The notes under the pieces were generated by a model. That model did not search any database. It was not told where the DNA came from and was given only the letters and a program-made list of their open reading frames with translations. A stretch of DNA of 6,806 nucleotides from Flavobacterium psychrophilum (GTDB lineage: Bacteria > Bacteroidota > Bacteroidia > Flavobacteriales > Flavobacteriaceae): positions 1-6,806 of the forward strand of contig QFQM01000230.1 of the NCBI GenBank assembly GCA_003243255.1. Direction: 5' to 3'. Both the position numbers and the translations under genes were made by a program. Shown here in pieces: positions 1 to 6,201 of this stretch (position 1 is the first letter of the stretch; each line of letters begins with the position of its first letter).

Positions 1-1870
1 CAATTTTCAAAAGCCTCACGTATGGTTACGCTACAAGCTGAAAAATGATTCGGAGTTGCCTCATACCATCACTTTTTCTGCGCAAAGGCCCAGAGAGGAT
101 GTATATGTGCTTAAAAACGGAAAAGTGCAGCATTATCTTATAGGCGATATGGTTCCATGGAGTCAGAGAAAAGGGCTGAAACAATTGTCGGAGATTATTT
201 ATACGCTAAAACCGGGAGAAGAAATAAAGGTATACAGTGATTTGGGACAAATGACATTTATGTCAGGTCTTTCTCCTGAAATAGGTGATTATCTGAAAGT
301 AGTAGATTACCATTATCTCAAAAATCACAATTTTACAACTGATGACGTAATTTCGTTTGGCTTTTTTGGCTTCATCATTTTTGCCGTTATATTTAATTTC
401 TTCTTTTACTATGTAAACAGGGAAAGAGTGTATCTGGTTTATTCGATCACACTACTTACATCAGCGTTATTGCTGGCACAAACTGTTTTCTCATCGCTTG
501 TATTTGACGAATTAAGAGGAGGGTATCCTGCTTTTGTAGCCTTTACTATTACCTGCTTTATAATAATGCTTATCCAGACTACGCGTTATTTTTTCAGGGT
601 AAGCATTCATTTTCCTGCATGGGATAGATTTTTGGTGTATTCCTCATATACCATTGGAATCACGGGTGTACTTATTTTTATAGCTTACCAGCTGAAACTT
701 ATTGTATTCCTGTTTGTAATAATAGGTGTTATGTCGCTGGTAATATTTGCGTTTTTTATTGCTGCAATTGTTATGATCATTTCGCTGCTGCGTAAAAAAG
801 ATAAGGAGGCACGTCTTTTTGTAATTGCAGCTATACCATTTATGGTTAGTCCTGTATTTTCGGCCTTACTTCCTTTTGACTGGGTAATAACTACCTTTGG
901 TATGTGGACCATATTAGTGCTTTCGTGGGGAATGTTTGCCAGATTCAAATCACTCCAGATTGCCAATGCAAGGGCTGCCCTTGAGAAGGAAGAAGAAAGG
1001 AACAAACTTATCGCTGCCCAGAAAGAAGAGTTGCAAAGAGAAGTGAACGAACGTACTGCCGAACTCAGAAAGTCGCTGGAAGACCTTAAACAGACGCAGA
1101 ACCAGCTTATACAATCAGAAAAAATGGCTTCTTTAGGAGAACTCACCGCAGGGATTGCACACGAAATTCAAAACCCGTTGAATTTTGTAAATAACTTCAG
1201 CGATGTGAGTGTCGAACTTTTGGAAGAGATGGAAGAAGAACTGCAAAAAGGTGATACTGATGAAGCATTGGCCATAGCAGGAGATATAAAACAAAATCTC
1301 GAAAAAATTGCGCATCATGGGCGCAGGGCCGATGGTATTGTAAAAGGTATGTTGCAACACAGCAGGGCCTCGTCAGGACAAAAGGAGCCGGCAGATATCA
1401 ATACGCTGGCAGATGAATACCTTCGCCTGGCATATCACGGGCTTCGTGCCAAAGACAAGAGCTTTAATGCTAAGATGGTAACTGAATTTGATGAGAACCT
1501 GCCAAAGGTTGCTATTGTTGGGCAGGATGTAGGACGTGTTTTGCTTAATATGTTTACCAATGCGTTTTATGCGACACAGCAAAAGCAAAAAACGTCCGAT
1601 AAAGACTTTATGCCTACGCTTACGGTATCTACAACTCAGGATGATAATAATATAATTATAAGGATCAAAGACAATGGTACCGGAATTCCGGATGATATTC
1701 GTGATAAGATACTTCAGCCTTTCTTTACGACAAAACCTACGGGTGAGGGGACAGGTCTGGGACTTTCGCTTAGCTATGATATTATAGTTAAAGGACATGG
1801 GGGAAGCATAGATATAAACTCTGAAGAGGGGGAATTCTCTGAATTTATCATCAGGCTAAAAAAAGACTGA
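1..1870 (+). CDS. 7TMR-DISM sensor histidine kinase, 5' end missing
   Basis: This is a membrane sensor kinase whose reading frame is open to the left edge (first full codon at base 2), so the N-terminus lies outside the window. About 622 residues are visible. The first ~90 residues, with a WLRYKL...N motif, resemble the extracytoplasmic 7TMR-DISMED2 sensory fold. Seven hydrophobic helices of 7TMR-DISM type follow at about bases 345-950, then a charged coiled coil at about 960-1110. The HisKA H-box (SLGELTAGIAHEIQNP) puts the phospho-acceptor His at codon 1160-1162. The HATPase domain shows an N-box (NMFTNAFYA), a G1 box (DNGTGIP), an F-box (PFFTTKP) and a G2 box (GTGLGLSLS), so all catalytic boxes are intact. 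The family senses small extracellular ligands, often carbohydrate-like; the ligand here is unknown. The two receiver proteins downstream are the likely phosphorylation partners. A TTG at base 56 is not a credible start because the homologous fold continues upstream of it. Confidence 0.93.
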   Translation, partial: NFQKPHVWLRYKLKNDSELPHTITFSAQRPREDVYVLKNGKVQHYLIGDMVPWSQRKGLKQLSEIIYTLKPGEEIKVYSDLGQMTFMSGLSPEIGDYLKVVDYHYLKNHNFTTDDVISFGFFGFIIFAVIFNFFFYYVNRERVYLVYSITLLTSALLLAQTVFSSLVFDELRGGYPAFVAFTITCFIIMLIQTTRYFFRVSIHFPAWDRFLVYSSYTIGITGVLIFIAYQLKLIVFLFVIIGVMSLVIFAFFIAAIVMIISLLRKKDKEARLFVIAAIPFMVSPVFSALLPFDWVITTFGMWTILVLSWGMFARFKSLQIANARAALEKEEERNKLIAAQKEELQREVNERTAELRKSLEDLKQTQNQLIQSEKMASLGELTAGIAHEIQNPLNFVNNFSDVSVELLEEMEEELQKGDTDEALAIAGDIKQNLEKIAHHGRRADGIVKGMLQHSRASSGQKEPADINTLADEYLRLAYHGLRAKDKSFNAKMVTEFDENLPKVAIVGQDVGRVLLNMFTNAFYATQQKQKTSDKDFMPTLTVSTTQDDNNIIIRIKDNGTGIPDDIRDKILQPFFTTKPTGEGTGLGLSLSYDIIVKGHGGSIDINSEEGEFSEFIIRLKKD

Positions 1871-1873
1871 TGA

Positions 1874-1901
1874 TTGATTGTTTAATAAAATAGTACATTA
1901 G
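1874..1901 (+). promoter_or_regulatory. possible promoter before the response regulator
   Basis: In the 70-base gap after the kinase, TTG (1874-1876) is followed after 17 bases by TACATTAG (1894-1901). This has one mismatch to the Bacteroidota -7 element TAnnTTTG. It could give the regulator genes transcription independent of the kinase. AT-rich gaps produce such matches by chance, so this is tentative. Confidence 0.27.
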
Positions 1902-1940
1902 CATATGCCTGATAAGGACATGCGACAATAATATAACAAC

Positions 1941-2324
1941 ATGAAAATACTTGTAGTAGATGATGAAGCCGATGTGCAGTCTCTTTTTTTACAGCGTTTC
2001 AGGAAAGAAATAAAAAATGGGGAAGTAGATTTTGACTTTGCCCTTTCGGGAGAAGAAGCGCTCGAATACCTGCACGAAAAACACAACGAAGTTGTGCTTA
2101 TTCTTTCAGATATTAATATGCCCGGAATGAGTGGTATACAACTACTGGGCACTATAAGAAAGAATTATCATCATCCGTCTCCTGTAGTAATGATGGTTAC
2201 AGCCTATGGTGACGATGAAAATTATAACCAGGCGATGGATAACGGGGCCGACGATTTTTTGACAAAGCCCCTCGATTTTACACTTTTAAAAGAAAAATTA
2301 AAAAACTTACCACACCATGACTAA
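1941..2324 (+). CDS. single-domain CheY-like response regulator
   Basis: This 127-residue protein is one receiver domain with no output domain. Visible residues are the acidic pocket D7-D8, the phospho-acceptor D57 in LSDINMPGMSG, the switch T87 in VTAYGD, and the conserved K109-P110. It is therefore expected to be phosphorylated and to act by protein-protein contact, or as a phosphate shuttle or sink, rather than by binding DNA. The ATG at 1941 immediately begins the first beta strand (KILVVDDE), which fixes the start; its leader is A-rich without a Shine-Dalgarno motif. It lies 70 bases after the kinase, and its last 8 bases overlap the start of the receiver-cyclase gene, suggesting translational coupling. 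Its receiver is clearly related to that of the next gene, implying tandem duplication. Kinase partnership is inferred from position. Confidence 0.93.
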   Translation: MKILVVDDEADVQSLFLQRFRKEIKNGEVDFDFALSGEEALEYLHEKHNEVVLILSDINMPGMSGIQLLGTIRKNYHHPSPVVMMVTAYGDDENYNQAMDNGADDFLTKPLDFTLLKEKLKNLPHHD

Positions 2325-3360
2325 GATACTCGTCGTAGACGATGAAGCCGATTTAGAGATACTGGTAAAACAAAAGTTTCGTAAAAAAATACGCGAAAAC
2401 ATCTATGAGTTTGTTTTTGCGCAAAACGGGGAGGAGGCACTTGTTAAAATAGGTGAGCATCCTGATCTTTCTGTGGTATTGAGTGATATCAATATGCCGG
2501 TAATGGATGGCTTGACCCTGCTTACAAGACTTGCAGAGCTGAATCCTGTGCTTAAAGCTGTAGTGGTATCGGCCTATGGCGATATGCAGAACATACGTAC
2601 CGCAATGAACCGCGGGGCCTTTGATTTTGTAGTGAAACCGGTAGATTTTGAAGACCTGGAACTTACAATTGAAAAAACAGCAGGATATGTTAGGCAAATG
2701 CAGGAAACGCTACAGGCCATTAAAGAAAATAATATCCTTAAAATGTATGTAGATGAAAATGTGCTAAATTTTATGGCACATAAGGAGTTTGAAAATACGT
2801 TGCTTAAAAACGAAATACTCGACGCTACAGTTATGTTTGTAGATGTTTGCGGATTTACATCGATAACAGAGAGAGCTCCCGCTAATGAAGTGGTTAACCT
2901 GCTGAATGGTATCTTTGATAAAATTGTGAGTGAAGTTATTGGTCAAAATGGGCATGTTGATAAATTTATGGGCGATGCTGTCATGGCGGTGTTCAGGGGA
3001 GATTACCACCTGGATCGTGCAATAGACGCAGCACTTGCAATACGTGCTCATATTGAAAAAGCTGAAGCTGTTGCATTGGGAGGGATATCTTATAAGCCAC
3101 AAATTTCCATTGGTATAAACAGCGGCGAAATGGTGTCGGGCAATATAGGTTCTGCATCACTAAAACGTCTTGACTATACTGTAATTGGCGATGTTGTAAA
3201 TCTTGCCCAGCGATTGCAGGGTGTGGCAAAACCGGGACAGATACTTATAACCGAAGAGGTTTATAAAAAAGCAAAAGAATCATTCAGCTGCAATCCGGTT
3301 GGAGAATTTACATTAAAGAATAAAGCCAACCCGGTAGCAACATATGAGGTTGTTGAATAA
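2317..3360 (+). CDS. response regulator-class III adenylate/guanylate cyclase fusion
   Basis: This is a soluble 347-residue protein with a receiver at residues ~3-120 (D8-D9, phospho-acceptor D57, S85, K107-P108), a helical linker at ~120-165, and a class III nucleotidyl cyclase domain at ~168-347. In the cyclase domain, D176 (FVDVCGFTS) and D220 (MGDAVMAVF) fit the two metal-binding aspartates. K216 fits the purine-selecting lysine, T288 (DYTVIGD) the paired substrate position, and N295 and R299 (VNLAQRL) the transition-state residues. The catalytic set looks complete. Lys with Thr is the pattern of the class IIIb (CyaC-like) branch, which favours ATP, so cAMP is the expected product; cGMP is not excluded. 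Class III enzymes work as dimers, and the linker could carry a phosphorylation signal to the dimer interface. The start ATG overlaps the upstream regulator gene by 8 bases. No cyclic-nucleotide receptor is visible in the window. Confidence 0.92.
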   Translation: MTKILVVDDEADLEILVKQKFRKKIRENIYEFVFAQNGEEALVKIGEHPDLSVVLSDINMPVMDGLTLLTRLAELNPVLKAVVVSAYGDMQNIRTAMNRGAFDFVVKPVDFEDLELTIEKTAGYVRQMQETLQAIKENNILKMYVDENVLNFMAHKEFENTLLKNEILDATVMFVDVCGFTSITERAPANEVVNLLNGIFDKIVSEVIGQNGHVDKFMGDAVMAVFRGDYHLDRAIDAALAIRAHIEKAEAVALGGISYKPQISIGINSGEMVSGNIGSASLKRLDYTVIGDVVNLAQRLQGVAKPGQILITEEVYKKAKESFSCNPVGEFTLKNKANPVATYEVVE

Positions 3361-3362
3361 AT

Positions 3363-3382
3363 AAAAAACTTTATGTTTTTTT
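3363..3382 (+). terminator. weak A/T hairpin after the cyclase gene
   Basis: Just after the cyclase stop, AAAAAAC (3363-3369) and GTTTTTT (3375-3381) can form a 7-bp stem with a 5-base loop, and the right arm doubles as a T-tract. The stem is almost all A-T, so any termination would be weak. It also overlaps the proposed -33 region of the kynureninase promoter. Confidence 0.35.
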
Positions 3383-3400
3383 AATAATTCACTACTTTTA
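3373..3400 (+). promoter_or_regulatory. possible kynureninase promoter
   Basis: TACTTTTA (3393-3400) matches TAnnTTTG except at the last base and lies 21 bases before the start codon. An ATG-shaped near-match to the -33 TTG element (3373-3375) sits 17 bases upstream. Placement is reasonable for a Bacteroidota promoter, but neither element is perfect. Confidence 0.33.
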
Positions 3401-3421
3401 CGCCTCAACAAACAAACTATA

Positions 3422-4705
3422 ATGGATTTTCAAAATACGCGCGAATACGCACAACAGCTTGACGCTAAAGACAAGCTGGCTAAATACAGGGACGAGTTTC
3501 ATTTTCCTCATGTAAATGGTAAGCAGGTTGTATACTTTACAGGAAACTCTCTTGGGCTTCAGCCTAAAAGAACAAAGGCTTACGTTGACGAAATTATGGA
3601 CGACTGGGCTAAATTAGCAGTAGAAGGCCACTTCTATGCCGATAAGCCATGGTGGGATTACCACGAGCGTTTTGCGGCTCCGCTTAGTAAAGTGGTTGGC
3701 GCATTACCGTCAGAGGTTACCGTAATGAACACCCTTACGATCAACCTGCACCTGATGATGGTTTCTTTTTACCGTCCTACAGCTAAGAGGTTCAAGATCA
3801 TTTGTGAGGAGAAAGCCTTTCCAAGCGATCAGTACATGATCAAAAGCCAGGTGAAATTCCATGGGCTTGAGCCTGAAGATGCTATCGTAGAACTGAAAAG
3901 AAGGCCGGGAGAGCACAATATCCGTCTGGAAGATGTTCTTGCAAGGATCAGTGAAGTAGGCGACGAGCTTGCGCTTGTACTTATAGGTGGTGTAAACTAC
4001 TATACAGGACAGGTGTTTGACATGAAAACAATTACCAAAGCAGGTCAGGATGCCGGAGCCTATGTAGGTTGGGACCTTGCACACGCTGCGGGCAATATAC
4101 ACCTTGAACTGCACGACTGGAATGTAGACTTCGCCGCATGGTGCAGTTATAAATATATGAATTCGGGGCCGGGTAATGCGTCCGGGGCATTCGTTCACGA
4201 GATGCACCACAACGATATGGACCTGAACCGCTTTGCCGGATGGTGGGGTCATAACAAAGAACGCCGTTTCCTTATGGAGCCTAATTTTGACCCAATCCGT
4301 GGGGCAAACGGATGGCAGGTAAGCTGTCTTCCGGTAATTGCATTGGCGCCATACCTGGCATCGGTTGAGATGTTTGATGAGGTTGGTATGCCTGCTCTTA
4401 TCCAGAAGCGCGACCTTATTACATCTTACCTTGAATTTGTCCTTCATGAAATTGATAAAGAAGTTAATGGTAACTTCGAGATCATTACACCAAGTGAACC
4501 GGAACAGAGGGCATCTCAGCTGTCGGTATTCCTTCATGGTGAAGGAAGATCACTGTTTGAGTACTTAATGAAAAACGGTGTGATAACCGACTGGCGTGAG
4601 CCAAATGTTATCCGACTTGCTCCGGTACCATTGTACTGTTCTTTTGAAGATATGTACGAATTCGGGCAGGTTTTGAAAGCAGGAATCTTATCGCACAAAA
4701 AATAA
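3422..4705 (+). CDS. kynU: kynureninase (L-kynurenine hydrolase)
   Basis: This cytoplasmic PLP enzyme of aminotransferase fold type I cleaves L-kynurenine to anthranilate plus L-alanine, and 3-hydroxykynurenine to 3-hydroxyanthranilate plus alanine, in tryptophan catabolism and in NAD synthesis from tryptophan. The 427-residue length is normal for the family. Diagnostic segments are YFTGNSLGLQP near the N-terminus, AFPSD with the cofactor-stacking F133 or its neighbour, GWDLAHAAGN with D218 facing the pyridine nitrogen, and WCSYKYMNSGPG with the Schiff-base lysine K244. The C-terminal part ends in the expected VIRLAPVPLY region. The ATG at 3422 gives the usual N-terminus. The gene is preceded by a 61-base gap and followed by a strong terminator, so it is probably transcribed alone. 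No kynurenine monooxygenase, tryptophan dioxygenase or formamidase gene accompanies it here, so which branch it serves cannot be told. Confidence 0.97.
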   Translation: MDFQNTREYAQQLDAKDKLAKYRDEFHFPHVNGKQVVYFTGNSLGLQPKRTKAYVDEIMDDWAKLAVEGHFYADKPWWDYHERFAAPLSKVVGALPSEVTVMNTLTINLHLMMVSFYRPTAKRFKIICEEKAFPSDQYMIKSQVKFHGLEPEDAIVELKRRPGEHNIRLEDVLARISEVGDELALVLIGGVNYYTGQVFDMKTITKAGQDAGAYVGWDLAHAAGNIHLELHDWNVDFAAWCSYKYMNSGPGNASGAFVHEMHHNDMDLNRFAGWWGHNKERRFLMEPNFDPIRGANGWQVSCLPVIALAPYLASVEMFDEVGMPALIQKRDLITSYLEFVLHEIDKEVNGNFEIITPSEPEQRASQLSVFLHGEGRSLFEYLMKNGVITDWREPNVIRLAPVPLYCSFEDMYEFGQVLKAGILSHKK

Positions 4706-4711
4706 TTTTAC

Positions 4712-4738
4712 AAGGGAGCATCTGCTCCCTTTGTTTTT
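4712..4738 (+). terminator. kynU: intrinsic terminator of kynureninase gene
   Basis: AAGGGAGCA (4712-4720) and TGCTCCCTT (4723-4731) are perfectly complementary, giving an 8-bp stem with an ATCT loop. The stem is GC-rich at its centre and is followed by a T-rich tail (TTTGTTTTT, ending at 4738). It begins 6 bases after the kynureninase stop codon. Confidence 0.85.
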
Positions 4739-4759
4739 ACGTATATTTTAGTATGTTTG
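4731..4759 (+). promoter_or_regulatory. Bacteroidota-type promoter for the lipoprotein gene
   Basis: TTG at 4731-4733 is followed after 18 bases by TATGTTTG at 4752-4759, an exact match to the -7 consensus TAnnTTTG. The element ends 32 bases before the lipoprotein ATG, leaving a short AT-rich leader. The -33 element sits inside the T-tract of the preceding terminator. Confidence 0.68.
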
Positions 4760-4791
4760 TGAATAAATATTTAAATATTAAATAAATACGT

Positions 4792-5205
4792 ATGAAGGGA
4801 GCTTTATTGAGAGGGTTGAAATTTATGTTTGCCCTGGTATTGCTGGTTACGGCATCGTGCAGCGGAGATGGTGACAATGAAGCACAACAGCTTGCAGGTA
4901 TTATAGATATGAGATATAAAGTTGTGGTTGACAGGTCGGTTATCGCAAAGATTACCTATAAAGATCCAACAGGAGCTATGATAGTTGCCGATGAAGAGTA
5001 CAAATCGATATTGGGTTTCCAGCATGACCAGACCGTAGAAATGCCTTTTAAAGCTCAGATGGATGTTAACTTTACGGGTACAGCCGGAGTAGATGTATAC
5101 TACGACCTGTACATTTACCTTGATGGTATGGAAGCGCGCCATCAGCAGGGGCTTGTGCCGCCTAATGGCTCGGCATCGATAACCTATGATTTTAATCCGG
5201 AATAA
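4792..5205 (+). CDS. small putative surface lipoprotein, unknown function
   Basis: This 137-residue protein is not recognised with certainty. It begins with a type II signal peptide: K2 and R7/K10, a hydrophobic core at ~11-21, and a VTASC lipobox with C23 as the predicted lipidated residue. The mature protein of about 115 residues starts CSGDGDNE. This acidic stretch resembles the lipoprotein export signal that sends Bacteroidota lipoproteins to the cell surface, although the glycines make it imperfect. The remainder has alternating beta-type sequence, including KITYKDPTGAM, a VEMPFKAQMDVNFTG stretch, and a paired DLYIYLDG strand-turn, consistent with a small beta-sandwich. The shape is loosely like MmpS-type or Ig-like accessory domains, which is inference only. 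No catalytic motif is seen. It has its own promoter and is bounded by terminators on both sides, so it appears monocistronic. Confidence 0.82.
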   Translation: MKGALLRGLKFMFALVLLVTASCSGDGDNEAQQLAGIIDMRYKVVVDRSVIAKITYKDPTGAMIVADEEYKSILGFQHDQTVEMPFKAQMDVNFTGTAGVDVYYDLYIYLDGMEARHQQGLVPPNGSASITYDFNPE

Positions 5206-5225
5206 ATTTTACTGACATAAACGAG

Positions 5226-5249
5226 AGGGGAAGCGATAGCTTCCTTTTT
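5226..5249 (+). terminator. intrinsic terminator after the lipoprotein gene
   Basis: GGAAGC (5229-5234) pairs with GCTTCC (5239-5244) across a GATA loop. The stem can extend outward by two G-U pairs and one A-U pair into the following T-run (5245-5249). It starts about 20 bases after the lipoprotein stop. Confidence 0.78.
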
Positions 5250-5283
5250 ATTTCATATAAACATAGAATGCGCGGTCTTTTCC

Positions 5284-5291
5284 TTATTTTG
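5284..5291 (+). promoter_or_regulatory. possible -7 element for the MtfA-like gene
   Basis: TTATTTTG has one mismatch to TAnnTTTG and lies 17 bases before the ATG at 5309. No clear -33 TTG is found at the usual distance, so only the -7 half is supported. A promoter is expected here because a terminator precedes the gene. Confidence 0.3.
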
Positions 5292-5308
5292 CAGCCTTAA
5301 ACCTGTTT

Positions 5309-6127
5309 ATGGAAATTCTCACGATTCTGATCTTTGTGCTTTTAGGAGGACTGTTTGCCTGGGGCCTGCTGTATTTTATAGCCAGGGATATTATCGAACC
5401 GGCATATATACTTATTTTCAACAGGCCTTTGTATGTACATTTTTATCTTTTCCCGAAAGAGCTGTCCCATGATGGGGGTGCTATTCTGGAAAAGTATTTC
5501 AGCTTTTACCGTAATCTTTCTGAACAACGCAAAAAATACTTTCGACACAGGATATGGACGTTTATAGACAAGTATACGTTTGTAGGCAGGGAAGGGATCG
5601 AAGTTACAGAGGAAATGAAAGTAAAGATTGCTGCTACTTCTGTTATGCTCAGCTTTGGGATGCGCAGATACCTGCCCGATCTTTTTGATGTAATTATAGT
5701 ATATCCCGATGTATTTGAATCGCAAAACGGCGATTATCATAAAGGCGAATTCAATCCTGCGGTGCGCGCCATTGTTTTTTCGTGGAAGCATTTTCAGGAA
5801 GGGATAGCTTTTGATAACGATAACCTCAACCTTGGCCTTCATGAGTTTGCGCATGTACTTCATTTTTGTGCCCTTGCCAAAAGAAGAGGAGGCGCTTCGC
5901 TTACCATTTATAAGGATATGTTTGAGGAAATCAGGAGATTTTCGGCAAACACAGATAACAGGGATAAAATTATGAATTCAGGATACCTCAGGGATTATGC
6001 CTTTACCAACCAGCATGAGTTTATGGCGGTGGTATTTGAGAATTTTTTTGAGTCACCCCGTGAATTCAGGCAAAGGCTGCCTGAATTGTATGAGATGGTA
6101 AAAAAGATGATTAATTATAACGAATAG
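5309..6127 (+). CDS. MtfA-like M90-family zinc metallopeptidase, membrane-anchored
   Basis: This 272-residue protein resembles MtfA (peptidase family M90; the E. coli protein is of similar length). An N-terminal hydrophobic helix at residues ~4-24 suggests membrane anchoring. The zinc-binding HEFAH motif is at 178-182 (H178, H182 ligands, E179 catalytic). E237 in the conserved segment HEFMAVVFENFFESP is the probable third ligand, 59 residues later, close to the spacing in MtfA. The C-terminal REFRQRLPELYEMVKKM segment is also family-typical. In enterobacteria MtfA binds the repressor Mlc and has aminopeptidase activity. No Mlc or phosphotransferase gene is seen here, so that regulatory role should not be transferred; the substrate is unknown. 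The gene stands alone after a terminator and converges with the DinB-like gene. Its stop codon lies inside a 20-bp inverted repeat. Confidence 0.88.
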   Translation: MEILTILIFVLLGGLFAWGLLYFIARDIIEPAYILIFNRPLYVHFYLFPKELSHDGGAILEKYFSFYRNLSEQRKKYFRHRIWTFIDKYTFVGREGIEVTEEMKVKIAATSVMLSFGMRRYLPDLFDVIIVYPDVFESQNGDYHKGEFNPAVRAIVFSWKHFQEGIAFDNDNLNLGLHEFAHVLHFCALAKRRGGASLTIYKDMFEEIRRFSANTDNRDKIMNSGYLRDYAFTNQHEFMAVVFENFFESPREFRQRLPELYEMVKKMINYNE

Positions 6128-6201
6128 TTTTCAGTCGCAGTCCAGTTTACAGTGATTATGCAAGCCAAAACTGCTTACTGAGACTGCGACTGAAAACTAT
6201 T
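6123..6201. repeat. perfect 20-bp inverted repeat between convergent genes
   Basis: The arms at 6123-6142 and 6182-6201 are exact reverse complements (left arm AATAGTTTTCAGTCGCAGTC), separated by 39 bases. The left arm includes the peptidase TAG stop and the right arm reaches the last base of the DinB-like gene's TAA stop, so the palindrome fills the gap between the two genes. An inner pair, CAGTTT (6143-6148) and AAACTG (6168-6173), can extend the structure. There is no T-tract on either strand after the stem, so it is not a classical intrinsic terminator, though it may still act as a bidirectional 3'-end hairpin. ACTG/CAGT words recur every 5-7 bases throughout. Confidence 0.93.

Noticed and set aside
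56..58. TTG as the start codon of the histidine kinase
   Set aside because: The same frame is open to the left edge and the upstream codons continue the sensory-domain pattern (WLRYKL...), so the gene is cut by the window edge.
685..1798. Three minus-strand open frames inside the histidine kinase gene
   Set aside because: They overlap intact transmembrane and catalytic-domain coding, and their translations show no recognisable motifs.
1901..1908. Palindrome GCATATGC as an operator before the response regulator
   Set aside because: An 8-base palindrome is expected by chance in such sequence, and no regulator or second copy supports it.
3710..4537. 275-residue open frame antisense to kynureninase
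   Set aside because: It lies wholly inside a confident gene, has cysteine- and histidine-rich sequence without domain character, and is a frame shadow.
6123..6201. Insertion-sequence terminal inverted repeats or a classical terminator
   Set aside because: The arms enclose only 39 bases with no transposase, and no T-tract follows the stem on either strand.
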